The notes: generated from the sequence alone by a model not told the origin. Numbered from the stretch's first letter, positions 8,356-17,971 are shown. The stretch is 48,323 nucleotides of DNA from Methylomonas sp. (GCF_023228165.1 NZ_JALOBS010000035.1:1-48323), one strand, 5' to 3'. Numbers and translations are program-made.

Positions 8356-9569
8356 ATGCCATCATCAATAACCGAATTTTATTAGGCGTTTGCGGCGGTA
8401 TTGCCGCATATAAATCCGCTGAACTGGTGCGCCTGCTGCGCAAACAAAATTGTCAGGTGCGGGTGGTCATGACTGCGTCCGCGCAACAATTTGTAACCCC
8501 CTTGACCTTTCAGGCCTTGAGCGGCAACCCGGTCCATACCGAACTTTTCGACGCTTCTCAGGAACAAGCCATGGGCCATATTCATCTGGCCCGTTGGGCG
8601 GATTTATTCTTGATAGCCCCCGCCAGCGCCAACACCTTGGCAAAAATGGCCCACGGTTTAGCCGACGATTTACTCTCGACACTTTATTTGGCCAGTGATT
8701 GCCCGGTGTCGGTAGCACCCGCCATGAATCAGGCCATGTGGCACAAAAAGGTCACTCAGATGAATATTCAGTCCTTAAAGCAGCACGGCGTAACCGTGAT
8801 CGGCCCGGACAGCGGCGCCCAGGCCTGCGGCGAGCAAGGCTTCGGCCGCATGAAGGAACCGGGACATATTTGCGCGGAACTTTTTAGCCACGTCCGCCCT
8901 AAAACCATGCGGGGTATCAAATTATTGATTAGCGCTGGTCCAACCCGCGAACCGCTGGATCCGGTGCGTTATATCACCAACCGCAGCTCCGGCAAAATGG
9001 GTTATGCCATCGCGGTAGCCGCGCAACAAGCCGGGGCGGAAGTTACCCTGGTCAGCGGCCCGGTCAACATTGCGGCACCGGACAATATCCAGGTAATCAG
9101 GGTTGAAACCGCTCAACAAATGCTTGATGCGGTCATGAATCAAGCCCATCGGTGCGATATCTACATTGGTGCGGCGGCAGTGGCCGATTATCGCCCTGTC
9201 CGGATTCAAGACCACAAAATCAAAAAACAACAAGCGGACAATGTCATCGAGCTAACCCAAAACCCGGACATTATCGCCAACGTGGCCAGCTTGCCCAAAA
9301 AGCCCTTTGTAGTGGGCTTTGCCGCCGAAACCGATGATTTGGCAAACTATGCCAGCCAGAAGCTACATAGTAAAAATCTGGACATGATTGCCGCCAACTG
9401 GGTAGGACAAAGCGAAGGCGGTTTCGATAGCGACCACAATGCCTTGCAAGTATTTTGGCCGGGCGGCAGCCAACATTTTGCCATGACGGACAAACCCTTT
9501 CTGGCGCATCAGTTAATCAAACTTATCACCGAGAAATTTAATGAAAAAAATCCAGCTCAAAATTCTTGA
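8356..9569 (+). CDS. coaBC: Bifunctional phosphopantothenoylcysteine decarboxylase/synthase (start codon anomalous)
   Basis: Makes 4'-phosphopantetheine for coenzyme A: the CoaC part decarboxylates and the CoaB part ligates cysteine. The flavoprotein part begins RILLGVCGGIAAYKS and has the PAMNQAMW motif and the catalytic ACGEQGFGRM loop. The CoaB half has SAGPTREPLDPVRYITNRSSGKMG, AAVADYRP and KIKK. The conserved N-terminus is encoded from about 8361, but that frame has no ATG, GTG or TTG between the TAA at 8319-8321 and a GTG at 8427 that would delete the phosphate-binding loop. The only nearby ATG (8356) is out of frame by one base. Either a base is missing near 8359-8360 or a rare start (ATC at 8361, five bases after AAGAG) is used. 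The 3' end overlaps dut by 29 bases. Confidence 0.9.
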
Positions 9570-9996
9570 TCCTCGCCTCGGCCATGACATAGCGTTACCC
9601 AGCTATGCCACGCACGGTTCAGCGGGGCTGGATTTGCGAGCCTGTGTCGAGCAAGCCATAACCCTGCAACCCGGAGAATCGCTATTGATCCCTACAGGCA
9701 TGGCCATTCACATCGAGGATCCGCATCTCGCCGCCGTTTTACTGCCCCGCTCGGGACTGGGACACAAACATGGTATTGTGCTGGGAAATCTTGTGGGCCT
9801 GATCGACTCGGATTATCAAGGCCAAATATTTGTATCCTGCTGGAATCGCGGCAACACCGCATTTACCATCGAAGTAGGCGAACGAATTGCACAAATGGTA
9901 TTTGTGCCCGTGGTGCAAGCCGAATTTGAATGCGTGGCCGAATTCGATCAATCTCAGCGCGGTAGCGGCGGTTTTGGCCACAGCGGCCGCCATTAA
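9541..9996 (+). CDS. dut: dUTP diphosphatase (dUTPase)
   Basis: A 151-residue trimeric dUTPase, converting dUTP to dUMP and diphosphate and so keeping uracil out of DNA. All five motifs are visible: GSAGLDLRA (1), PRSGLGHKHGIVLGN (2), GLIDSDYQG (3, catalytic Asp), GERIAQMVF (4) and RGSGGFGHSGRH (5). Length is typical. The ATG lies inside the end of coaBC, and algC follows after 20 bases; the coaBC-dut-algC-argB order is known from Pseudomonas. Confidence 0.96.
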   Translation: MKKIQLKILDPRLGHDIALPSYATHGSAGLDLRACVEQAITLQPGESLLIPTGMAIHIEDPHLAAVLLPRSGLGHKHGIVLGNLVGLIDSDYQGQIFVSCWNRGNTAFTIEVGERIAQMVFVPVVQAEFECVAEFDQSQRGSGGFGHSGRH

Positions 9997-10016
9997 GCCA
10001 TAACGGAGAAACGGGC

Positions 10017-12641
10017 ATGGGACGTATTTTCAGCATTATTGCTGCGATTTCGGCATTAATGGTGCTAATTGCGGGAGTCGGCACAAACTGGTTTTCAGCC
10101 GCTGACGCCAGAACTACCAAAAAGGCAGCCGCCACGCTGATTGCCAACAATCTGGCCGTCAATCTCGGCATGCAGCTGAACACCCTGCAGGCAACAGTGG
10201 ATGGTTTGGCCCAAACCCCTGACGTAATAGCCGCTTTAAGCTCGGGCAATCCGGATGCAATTCGGGCGACAGAGGCAAATCTGCAAACCGTGGTACCTTA
10301 CACCCTACGGCTACGCTTAATTCCGCCCAATATTAACGATTTGGATCAATCGCAAATGCCGCATATGGGATACGGCGATCTGGAAATGGTGCGGGCCACC
10401 TTAACCAGTAAGCCGCAACCGGTCATACAAGGCGATGCCGAGCACCGCCACCTGGCGATTACCAGCGCCGTCCGGAGCGGCCAGCAGGTCGCGGGCGTGA
10501 TTTTGGCCAGCTTAAAGCCCGATTTATTGCAACAACTGGTTACTAAAATACCGTTCGACAACGGCCTGATCGAGTTAAAACAAGATCAACTGGTGTTAGC
10601 AACTATCGGCCAAACCGCCAATCGGGATGACGAGCCTATTTCCATCCCCATCAGTAATAGCCGTTGGCAACTAAACACCTGGGCAAATTTTGAAACCAGT
10701 TTGGCTGATATCGGCATTCTCACCGGTCTAATCGGTATTCCTGCCTTGCTGGCATGTTTGGCGTTTTTTATTGGCTACCGTAAATTCAGCGAATTTTTCC
10801 GCCACGATCAAAGCGGCATTTTAAACGCCGCCAAGGATATGCTGCAGGGCAAAACCATGGGCAGTTATCCAATGCAGCTTGATGAAATGCAACCCATTAT
10901 TGCCGCCATGGTGCAATTTAAGCGTGTCATGGATCAGCAAGATTCACCGTTACTTGAAGATGATGAAAATAAGCCTTACGACTTTTTTGACGAATCTTTT
11001 GATATCGATTTTCTGGAAGAAACCAAGCCTGCCACGCCCGATGCCGTACAAACCGTACCCATCAGCACATCAGCGATACCCGTGGCGATGCCGGATATGG
11101 AAAAGGTATCTCAATACCCACCGAATAGCGATACAGCCCTGTTGGATGACGGTCTGGACGATTCTTTGTCCGATGCCGCTTCCGACATAGAAAGTTGGGA
11201 CATGCCTTCCGCATCCGCTCAGGCAGAGGCCGGCCGGCCGGTCGATTTTGCCAACAAGACCCAATCTACGGATACATCGTTTTTCCGTACTGCTGAAATC
11301 CGGGGCAGCGTCGGCCACAATCTGGATGAAGAGATAATGGCGAATATTGGCCGCGCTTTTGCCAGTGAAGCCAGACAACTCGCCGTCAATACGATTGTAG
11401 TCGGCAGAGACGGCCGCAGCTCCAGCCCGGCATTCAGCGAGGCCTTAATCAAAGGTATCACCTCGGCCGGTTGTGATGTCTTGGATATTGGCCTGGTACC
11501 CACGCCGGTTTTATATTTTGTCAGCCACCATAGCGAGGGCCGAACCGGCTTAATGGTGACCGGCGGCCATTTCCCTGCGGATCAAAACGGCCTAAAAATC
11601 ACATTGAATGGCGAACCGCTATCCGCTGAACATATGCAGAGCCTCAAGTCCCGTATCGCCCAACGGGACTTCGCTCAGGATTCAACCGGCGCCGTAGACC
11701 GCAACACATTATTCAGCAACGAATACATCGGCATCATTTCCGAAGACACCCACATTGTCCGCCCCATGACCATAGTCGTCGATAGTGGCAATGGCGCAAC
11801 CGGCGAACTGGGCCCGATGCTGCTGAAAAGCATAGGTTGCGACGTGGTCGAACTTTATTGCGACATTGACGGCCGCTTCCCAAATCATCAACCCGACCCC
11901 GGCAATCCGGCCAACCTGGACGCCTTGATCAAGGCCGTGAAATTGAATAATGCCGATGCCGGCATCGCCTTTGACGGCGACGGCGACTGTATGACATTAG
12001 TCGATTCCAACGGGCGAATTATTTGGGCTGACCGGCTGATGATGTTGTTTGCCCGCGACGTGTTGGCGATCAAACCCGGCTCGGAAATTATTTACGATGC
12101 AGCCTGTTCCAGCCATTTACCGGAGCAAATCAAAAAGCGCGGCGGGTATCCGGTTTTATGTAAAAACGGTACAGCCTCGCTGCAAAACCGTTTGCGTGAA
12201 ACCGGCGCCGCCCTGGCCGGCGACCTGAGCGGCCATTTCCTGTTCAACGACCGCTGGTTCGGTTTTAACGACGCGCTTTATGCGGCGGTACGCATCATCG
12301 AAATCCTTTCCGCCGACATGCGTTCCAGCAGCGAATTGTTTGACGATCTGCCGGACAGCCTAAACACGCCTGAATTGCACGTCATCCTCGCCGAAGGCGA
12401 AAACGTCCGATTTATGGAGCAATTAATTAGCCAGGCTCAGTTTCCTGACGGCGATATTATCACCACGGATGGTATGCGCGTCGAGTTCCCGGATGGCTGG
12501 GGGCTGGTTAGGGCCTCGGATTCCTCGGCTGATCTGATATTACGATTTGAGGCCAGCAGCCGCGAAGCCTTAAGCCGCATTCAGGCACAGTTTAAACTGT
12601 TGATATTAAAAATTAATCCCGCCATTTCTCTTCCCTTTTAA
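10017..12641 (+). CDS. algC: Membrane-anchored AlgC-like phosphomannomutase/phosphoglucomutase, active site altered
   Basis: An 874-residue protein. The N-terminal part has a membrane helix (about 5-25), an extracytoplasmic sensor-like region, a second helix (about 235-260) and an acidic low-complexity linker (about 310-420). The alpha-D-phosphohexomutase domain (about 425-870) resembles AlgC, which interconverts mannose/glucose 6- and 1-phosphates for exopolysaccharide and LPS. Key residues are changed. The phosphoserine loop, TGSHNP in active enzymes, reads TGGHFP with Gly at 517. The metal loop is intact (DGDGD 653-657) but the next Arg is Cys658. GEMSGH is GDLSGH (735-740). The phosphate loop RASNTTP is RASDSSA. 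Loss of the phosphoserine suggests a catalytically dead or repurposed protein. CGGAGAAACGGGC precedes the ATG. Confidence 0.88.
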   Translation: MGRIFSIIAAISALMVLIAGVGTNWFSAADARTTKKAAATLIANNLAVNLGMQLNTLQATVDGLAQTPDVIAALSSGNPDAIRATEANLQTVVPYTLRLRLIPPNINDLDQSQMPHMGYGDLEMVRATLTSKPQPVIQGDAEHRHLAITSAVRSGQQVAGVILASLKPDLLQQLVTKIPFDNGLIELKQDQLVLATIGQTANRDDEPISIPISNSRWQLNTWANFETSLADIGILTGLIGIPALLACLAFFIGYRKFSEFFRHDQSGILNAAKDMLQGKTMGSYPMQLDEMQPIIAAMVQFKRVMDQQDSPLLEDDENKPYDFFDESFDIDFLEETKPATPDAVQTVPISTSAIPVAMPDMEKVSQYPPNSDTALLDDGLDDSLSDAASDIESWDMPSASAQAEAGRPVDFANKTQSTDTSFFRTAEIRGSVGHNLDEEIMANIGRAFASEARQLAVNTIVVGRDGRSSSPAFSEALIKGITSAGCDVLDIGLVPTPVLYFVSHHSEGRTGLMVTGGHFPADQNGLKITLNGEPLSAEHMQSLKSRIAQRDFAQDSTGAVDRNTLFSNEYIGIISEDTHIVRPMTIVVDSGNGATGELGPMLLKSIGCDVVELYCDIDGRFPNHQPDPGNPANLDALIKAVKLNNADAGIAFDGDGDCMTLVDSNGRIIWADRLMMLFARDVLAIKPGSEIIYDAACSSHLPEQIKKRGGYPVLCKNGTASLQNRLRETGAALAGDLSGHFLFNDRWFGFNDALYAAVRIIEILSADMRSSSELFDDLPDSLNTPELHVILAEGENVRFMEQLISQAQFPDGDIITTDGMRVEFPDGWGLVRASDSSADLILRFEASSREALSRIQAQFKLLILKINPAISLPF

Positions 12642-12653
12642 TCCTTTACCACC

Positions 12654-13547
12654 ATGAAAGAAAAAACCGCACATCAAATTGCCCACGTCCTGATCGAGGC
12701 TCTGCCTTATATTCAGAAATTTAAGGGCAAAACGGTAGTGATCAAATACGGCGGCAACGCCATGATAGACGAAACGCTCAAACACGGCTTCGCGCGCGAC
12801 ATTGTGATGATGAAACTGGTGGGCATCAATCCTATCGTCGTACACGGCGGCGGCCCGCAAATCGGCGATTTATTGAAAAGATTGGGCAAAACGTCCGAAT
12901 TTATCGACGGCATGCGCGTCACCGACAGCGAAACCATGGATGTGGTGGAAATGGTACTGGGCGGCCTGGTCAACAAGGAAATCGTCAACATGATCAACAT
13001 GCAGGGCGGCAAGGCCGTGGGTTTGACCGGTAAGGACGGCAATTTCATTCATGCCCGTAAAATCAGTATAACCAAGGCAGGCGCGAATCTGGACGATGCG
13101 CCCGAAATCATCGATTTGGGCCATGTCGGCGAAGTCAGCAGCATAGACCCGGCCGTGGTGGAAATGCTCGGCAACAGCGACTTCATCCCGGTGATTGCGC
13201 CGATTGGGGTCGGCAAGGACGGACACTCTTACAACATCAATGCCGACTTGGTCGCCGGCAAAGTTGCGGAAGTGCTCAAAGCCGAAAAACTGATGCTATT
13301 GACCAACATCCCCGGCATTTTGGATAAAGAAGGCAAACTGCTGACCGGCTTGACCTTAACGCGTATTGACGAATTGATCGCCGACGGCACCATCTCGGGC
13401 GGTATGATTCCTAAAACCCGTTGCGCCACGGATGCTTTGAAGGGCGGCGTCAATAGCGTTCATATCATCGACGGCCGCATCGAACACTCGGTATTGTTAG
13501 AGCTGTTTACCGATCAAGGCATTGGTACCTTGTTATTGAGACGCTAA
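12654..13547 (+). CDS. argB: Acetylglutamate kinase
   Basis: A 297-residue amino acid kinase phosphorylating N-acetyl-L-glutamate in arginine synthesis. Motifs: KTVVIKYGGNAM near residue 25, VVHGGGPQIG near 62-71, GLTGKDG, then NINADLVAGKVAEVL (substrate loop) and SGGMIPKTRCATDAL near the C-terminus. The N-terminal helix before the kinase core is of the length seen in arginine-inhibited, hexameric enzymes. It lies 12 bases after algC, probably in the same operon, and ends 15 bases inside the convergent DUF4124 gene. Confidence 0.96.
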   Translation: MKEKTAHQIAHVLIEALPYIQKFKGKTVVIKYGGNAMIDETLKHGFARDIVMMKLVGINPIVVHGGGPQIGDLLKRLGKTSEFIDGMRVTDSETMDVVEMVLGGLVNKEIVNMINMQGGKAVGLTGKDGNFIHARKISITKAGANLDDAPEIIDLGHVGEVSSIDPAVVEMLGNSDFIPVIAPIGVGKDGHSYNINADLVAGKVAEVLKAEKLMLLTNIPGILDKEGKLLTGLTLTRIDELIADGTISGGMIPKTRCATDALKGGVNSVHIIDGRIEHSVLLELFTDQGIGTLLLRR

Positions 13548-14528
13548 TTGCAGCTGAATATAGGTAGTAAAGCCTCGGCGTATGGCTCGGGCTTTGTCAC
13601 TACTGCATAATTCCCTGCCCATGTTTGAATCCTTGCAACGCATGTCCAGAAAAATTTGCTGTATCCCGCCTTTTTCCAACCGCGATACCGATAGACTCAA
13701 GTCATCATCGTTGAATGGCGCGGCAGTCATGACGAGTTTTTCGTTTTCCACATCGCGTCCGGTAGTGGCGAAGTTATAAACGAATTCAGTGGCAATTTTC
13801 CATGCTTTATCGCACTGTCCGGCATCCAGGCACGTAAATAAACCCAATTCATTAACCGGATTATCCGTAGCCAACTGGGGTTGATTTTTCTGGTTTGTAT
13901 TGTAAGGTTGCGTCAAAAACTCAAAACGGGCGATATCGGCTCTAAATTCTTTTTCCACGCTTTGCCGGTTTGACTCATGCCGCGCCATTTCCTGAACGTT
14001 TTGTTCAATTTGCTGCCGAGTGGAAGCAATTTCTTTCAACAGTTTTTCCGGTACTTTTTTTGCGTTTCGCTCCAGATTGGCCGCTTGCAGCTGTTGCTGC
14101 AGCAGCTGCTGTTCCATGCGCAGCCTGTTTCCTTCTATCATTTTTTTTTCGCCGTCCATCAGCGCCAGCTTGTTTTCCAAAGCCTTGTTCATATCTTCAA
14201 GGCTACGATAGGTCGATAACAACACCTTATCATCGGCAGCTTGCTTGGCAATGATCTTGTCTTGTTCTTTACGCAAGGCGTCCAGTCGTTTTTGTTGGGC
14301 TAGCTGCTCCGGCGTCTTGGCCTTTTCCACCACATCCAAAACCCGGGCATTTTCATTCATGGTCTCCCGTTTGTGCTGAATCTGATCAGGCGGCACCAGA
14401 TCGGAAAAAAATACCCGGCCGTTTTCGTCTACCCAACGGTACATTTTTTTGGCATAGCTATCCTTTGCCCCGCATAACAACAAAGGCACAATAAAAATCA
14501 ATGCTAGCAAACGGTACTTGAAGCGCAT
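13533..14528 (-). CDS. DUF4124 domain protein with long coiled coil, secreted
   Basis: About 331 residues from the ATG at 14528 (an alternative start lies 9 bases upstream). A hydrophobic signal sequence (RLLALIFIVPLLLCG) leads to KKMYRWVDENGRVFFSDLVPPDQ, the DUF4124 motif typical of periplasmic proteins. A charged, Gln/Lys/Glu-rich coiled coil follows (about 70-215), and then a C-terminal domain with paired cysteines (FTCLDAGQC, MRCKD, ELCSS) likely to form disulfides. Function is unknown; a periplasmic envelope role is likely. It lies 3 bases from yggT on the same strand and may be the last gene of the proC-yggT transcript. Confidence 0.75.
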   Translation of the reverse strand: MRFKYRLLALIFIVPLLLCGAKDSYAKKMYRWVDENGRVFFSDLVPPDQIQHKRETMNENARVLDVVEKAKTPEQLAQQKRLDALRKEQDKIIAKQAADDKVLLSTYRSLEDMNKALENKLALMDGEKKMIEGNRLRMEQQLLQQQLQAANLERNAKKVPEKLLKEIASTRQQIEQNVQEMARHESNRQSVEKEFRADIARFEFLTQPYNTNQKNQPQLATDNPVNELGLFTCLDAGQCDKAWKIATEFVYNFATTGRDVENEKLVMTAAPFNDDDLSLSVSRLEKGGIQQIFLDMRCKDSNMGRELCSSDKARAIRRGFTTYIQLQLASQ

Positions 14529-14540
14529 AGACACCAAACG

Positions 14541-15116
14541 TTAACTTAATAAACCCGCCAATTCCTGCAACGGTGGCAAAACCATCATTTTTGCCAATTG
14601 CAATAACACCAACGCAACCAGTGGGGACAAATCAATACTGCCTAAATCCGGCGTTAACCGGCGGCATACATTTAGCAACGGATCCGTCAAGCTATAGAGC
14701 AATGAAGATGCGCCGCTGTAGCTACCGGGTGCAAACCAGCTAAGAATTGCCCCGGCAAAAATGGCATAGACGAATATATCCAACGACATTTTTAATAAAT
14801 CGGTGAATGACAATACTGTTAAACCCACGATATTAATGGTTACACCTTTTATCGCCAAAATGGCGAAGTTAGCCAAAATTTGCAGAACCAACGCTAAAAC
14901 CAGCGACGAGGTATCGATTCGACCAACCGAAGGTATAAAACGCCGCATCACCTTTAAGGCAGGATGGGTAATTTTGACCAGAAATTGCGAGACCGGATTG
15001 TAAAAATCCGCCTGGGTCCACTGCAACAAAAACCGCAGCATCACCGCCAAAATGTAGAGTGAAAACAAGGTGTCAATCAAAAACACCACCGGATCGGTCA
15101 TGTAATTAGAACCCAT
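14541..15116 (-). CDS. yggT: YggT family integral membrane protein
   Basis: A 191-residue protein with two repeats of the YggT unit (about 12-95 and 105-185), each with two membrane helices around the conserved PVSQFLVKITHPALKVMRRFIP / PLLNVCRRLTPDLG segments. The ATG at 15114-15116 overlaps the proC stop (TAATG), indicating translational coupling; a second in-frame ATG 15 bases on gives an N-terminus closer to homologues. proC-yggT pairing is common in proteobacteria. The family has been linked to osmotic tolerance, but its molecular function is unsettled. Confidence 0.9.
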   Translation of the reverse strand: MGSNYMTDPVVFLIDTLFSLYILAVMLRFLLQWTQADFYNPVSQFLVKITHPALKVMRRFIPSVGRIDTSSLVLALVLQILANFAILAIKGVTINIVGLTVLSFTDLLKMSLDIFVYAIFAGAILSWFAPGSYSGASSLLYSLTDPLLNVCRRLTPDLGSIDLSPLVALVLLQLAKMMVLPPLQELAGLLS

Positions 15117-15943
15117 TAATCGGCTCCCAGTTGTTTGGACATTTCAATGGAACGATCTCTCGCTGCCAGCAAAGCTTTGCCCACTAAATCGGCAAAACCG
15201 TTTTGTTGAAAGGTTTCGATGGCTTTTTGAGTGGTGCCACCGGGTGACGTGACACGTTCCCGCAATTGGGTAGGCGATTCCGCCGATTCCAGCGCAATTT
15301 TAGCCGCGCCCAAAGCGGTTTGTTGAACCAACAAACGGGCCGTGCGTTCATTCAGCCCCATTTCAAGCGCTGTTTTTTCCATGGCTTCCATCATTAGGAA
15401 AAAATAGGCCGGACCGCTGCCCGATACCGCGGTTACCGCATCGAGCTCGCTTTCCTGCTCTACCCATAACGAGATGCCGACGGCACGTAAAATATTTTCG
15501 GCAAGATCTTTTTGCTCCTCATCGACATTAGCATTGGCATGCAGCGCAGTGGCACCGGTTAACACTAGGGCCGGGGTATTGGGCATGCATCGCACGATAG
15601 CGGTATCGCTTCCCAACCACAACGCCAAACTGGTTTGAGAAATTCCGGCGGCTATGGATACCACCAGAACATGTTTTTGTTTGACTAGCGGCGCTATCTG
15701 CAAGGCGACTTCCCGTAAAATTTGCGGTTTAACCGCCAGTACCACTACCCCCACTTCCTGCACGACTTTTAAATTATCGCTGGCTACGTTGACATTAAGA
15801 TGATCGCGATGGGATTGCAAGGTAGCCGGCGCCGTATCCGATACCCAAATCTGTTGAGGCGAATGTCCGCTGGCGATTAAACCGCTCATCAAGCTGGTAG
15901 CCATATTCCCGCCACCGATAAAACCGATTGTTCTTGTTTTCAT
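15116..15943 (-). CDS. proC: Pyrroline-5-carboxylate reductase
   Basis: A 275-residue enzyme reducing 1-pyrroline-5-carboxylate to proline with NAD(P)H. It starts MKTRTIGFIGGGNMATSLMSGL (Rossmann fold GxGxxA type), has AVKPQ near residue 73, VRCMPNTPALV, and the C-terminal family signature VSGSGPAYFFLMMEAM ... VTSPGGTTQKAIETF. I use the ATG at 15943; the open frame extends to 16030 but the extra 29 residues have no family similarity. The usual upstream neighbour yggS is absent; murJ lies upstream instead, 95 bases away. Confidence 0.96.
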   Translation of the reverse strand: MKTRTIGFIGGGNMATSLMSGLIASGHSPQQIWVSDTAPATLQSHRDHLNVNVASDNLKVVQEVGVVVLAVKPQILREVALQIAPLVKQKHVLVVSIAAGISQTSLALWLGSDTAIVRCMPNTPALVLTGATALHANANVDEEQKDLAENILRAVGISLWVEQESELDAVTAVSGSGPAYFFLMMEAMEKTALEMGLNERTARLLVQQTALGAAKIALESAESPTQLRERVTSPGGTTQKAIETFQQNGFADLVGKALLAARDRSIEMSKQLGAD

Positions 15944-16038
15944 AACTGACTGTTTGTTGTGTATCCAAAAGATAGAAAAGTGAATTGCACGCATTCTACA
16001 TGAGTATGGAGCCACTTTAACAAATCTCAAGACCCGAC

Positions 16039-17571
16039 TTAATGTTCATATAAATGACGCAACCGCATCCCTGCCAGCCCCAATCCAAATGTATAAACCA
16101 ACATAGCCATCATCACCTCAACCGCTAAATGTCCGCTCCGCTGCGCCCCCCCCCAAGCCAACCAGTTCTGCCCCTTGGCGGCATATTGCAAACACACCAC
16201 CATCAACAGACAGGCGAAAACCACCCGTGCCAGAAACACACTCCATCCTTTACCGGGCCGGTAAACCTTTTGTTTTAATAAGGTAACCAGTAATAACCCG
16301 GCATTCAAATAAGCAGAAAGCGTCGTAGCTAAAGCTACTCCGGCATGCGCTAATGGCCACACCAGAACCAGATTCAACAATACATTACTAACAATGGCAT
16401 ACAAGCCGAACCGCACCGGTGTTTTTGCATCCAGCCGTGAAGTAAAACCAGGCACCAAAACCTTTATCAAGATAAACGCCAGCAGCCCCCATGCAAAAGC
16501 CATCAAACTCTTACTGGCCATTGCCACATCGTCCGCTCCGAATTCATTATATTGAAACAAGGTAGCTAGCAAAGGCTGCGCTAACAACACTAGCCCCAGT
16601 GTAGCCGGTAAACCGATTAGAAAAACCAGCTTCAATCCCCAATCCAGAGATTTAGAGAAAGCGACAAGATCCTGATTGGCATGATTTTTAGATAAGCTGG
16701 GCAAAATCACGCTCGATACCGCCACCCCTAAAATACCCAAGGGAAACTCCACCAACCGGTCCGAGTAGTAAAGCCAGGAAACACTGCCTGAGGCCAGAAA
16801 TGAAGCCACTAAGGTATCGAATAGCAAATTGACCTGCACTACCGATACCCCAAAAATTGCCGGCAACATCAATTTAAGTACCCGCCTGACTCCGGCGTCT
16901 TGCCAGCCCCAGCGCAAACGAGGCAACAAACCTAATTGCACTAAAGCCGGAATTTGGAACAACGTTTGCACCACACCCGCCGCAAATACCCCCCAGGCCA
17001 AGGCTAAAATCGGTTCCGCAAACAGGGGCGCCAGCCACAGGGCCGCGACAATCATGCATACATTCAACAGCACGGGTGTAATGGCTGGCACCGCAAAACG
17101 ACTGTGAGCGTTCAATATCGAGCCGGCAAAAGCAGTCAGCGATATAAACAACAGATAAGGAAAGGTAATCTGCAACAGATTAACGGCCAAGGCATATTGA
17201 TTTCCCTGCCAAAGAAAGCCGGGCGCAAAAAATACTATCAACAACGGCGATGCCACTACACCAACCACGGTCAGCAAAACAAGCAAACCCGTCAAGGTGC
17301 CGGCGGTCTTTTCAATAAATAGTTTCAGCGCGCTTTGATCCGCATTTTGCTTATAATCGGATAATACCGGCACAAAGGCGTGGGCAAAAGCTCCCTCCGC
17401 AAACAGCCGCCGTAAAAAATTGGGAATTTTAAAGGCCACGAAAAACGCATCGGTGGCGGGGCTGACTCCGAATAAATTGGCAATCAACATGTCGCGAATA
17501 AACCCCATGACGCGCGAAATCAAGGTCATGCTGCCCACCACTGCGGTGGATTTGTAAAGCTGCTTGGTCAA
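16039..17571 (-). CDS. murJ: Lipid II flippase MurJ (MviN)
   Basis: A 510-residue membrane protein of the MOP superfamily with about 14 membrane helices, flipping lipid II across the inner membrane for peptidoglycan synthesis. The N-terminus STAVVGSMTLISRVMGFIRDMLIANLFG and NFLRRLFAEGAFAHAFVPVL are hallmark MurJ sequences containing the functionally important arginines. The reading frame starts with TTG at 17569-17571, preceded by GGGAAGAGG; this start fits family length better than the internal ATG at residue 15. It is divergent from rpsT with a 111-base spacer. Confidence 0.95.
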   Translation of the reverse strand: MTKQLYKSTAVVGSMTLISRVMGFIRDMLIANLFGVSPATDAFFVAFKIPNFLRRLFAEGAFAHAFVPVLSDYKQNADQSALKLFIEKTAGTLTGLLVLLTVVGVVASPLLIVFFAPGFLWQGNQYALAVNLLQITFPYLLFISLTAFAGSILNAHSRFAVPAITPVLLNVCMIVAALWLAPLFAEPILALAWGVFAAGVVQTLFQIPALVQLGLLPRLRWGWQDAGVRRVLKLMLPAIFGVSVVQVNLLFDTLVASFLASGSVSWLYYSDRLVEFPLGILGVAVSSVILPSLSKNHANQDLVAFSKSLDWGLKLVFLIGLPATLGLVLLAQPLLATLFQYNEFGADDVAMASKSLMAFAWGLLAFILIKVLVPGFTSRLDAKTPVRFGLYAIVSNVLLNLVLVWPLAHAGVALATTLSAYLNAGLLLVTLLKQKVYRPGKGWSVFLARVVFACLLMVVCLQYAAKGQNWLAWGGAQRSGHLAVEVMMAMLVYTFGLGLAGMRLRHLYEH

Positions 17572-17616
17572 TGCGGGCCTCTTCCCTGATAAAACTGGAT
17601 TTAAAACATTAAAGGG

Positions 17617-17645
17617 TTGACAATAATAGCATCCAAAAAGATAAT
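17617..17645 (+). promoter_or_regulatory. Sigma-70 promoter of rpsT
   Basis: Consensus TTGACA (17617-17622), a 17-base spacer, then GATAAT (17640-17645), placing the transcription start near 17652 and leaving a leader of about 30 bases before the S20 start codon. Confidence 0.8.
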
Positions 17646-17682
17646 GTATCGTTTCTAATTAACTCGATTGAACTGATACTTT

Positions 17683-17946
17683 ATGGCTAATTCACCCCAA
17701 GCTAAAAAAAGAGCGCGTCAGGCAGAGAACAGCCGTATTCGCAATGCCGGACAACGCAGCAACCTGCGTACTTTTATTAAAAAAGTAATCGCTGCTGTAA
17801 GAGCCGGCGACAAAGACCAAGCGCAAGCGGCATTCAAATCTGCCGTGCCTATTATTGATTCTGCTGTCAACAAAGGCATTATTCACAAAAATAAAGCTGC
17901 TCGCAGCAAAAGCAGACTGAATACCCGATTGCGCAACATGGCTTAA
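17683..17946 (+). CDS. rpsT: 30S ribosomal protein S20
   Basis: An 87-residue, Lys/Arg/Ala-rich protein with the S20 N-terminus MANSPQAKKRARQAENSR and the C-terminal GIIHKNKAARSKSRLN...LR motif. It binds 16S rRNA helices in the small subunit. A near-consensus promoter lies upstream and a strong terminator downstream, so it is monocistronic, divergent from murJ. Confidence 0.97.
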   Translation: MANSPQAKKRARQAENSRIRNAGQRSNLRTFIKKVIAAVRAGDKDQAQAAFKSAVPIIDSAVNKGIIHKNKAARSKSRLNTRLRNMA

Positions 17947-17971
17947 CCAAAGCCGGTCGTCATTCACAAAA

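Noticed and set aside
13970..14254. Plus-strand frames rich in Phe/Ser/Cys antisense to the DUF4124 coiled coil
   Set aside because: Mirror of Lys/Gln/Glu-rich codons on the minus strand.
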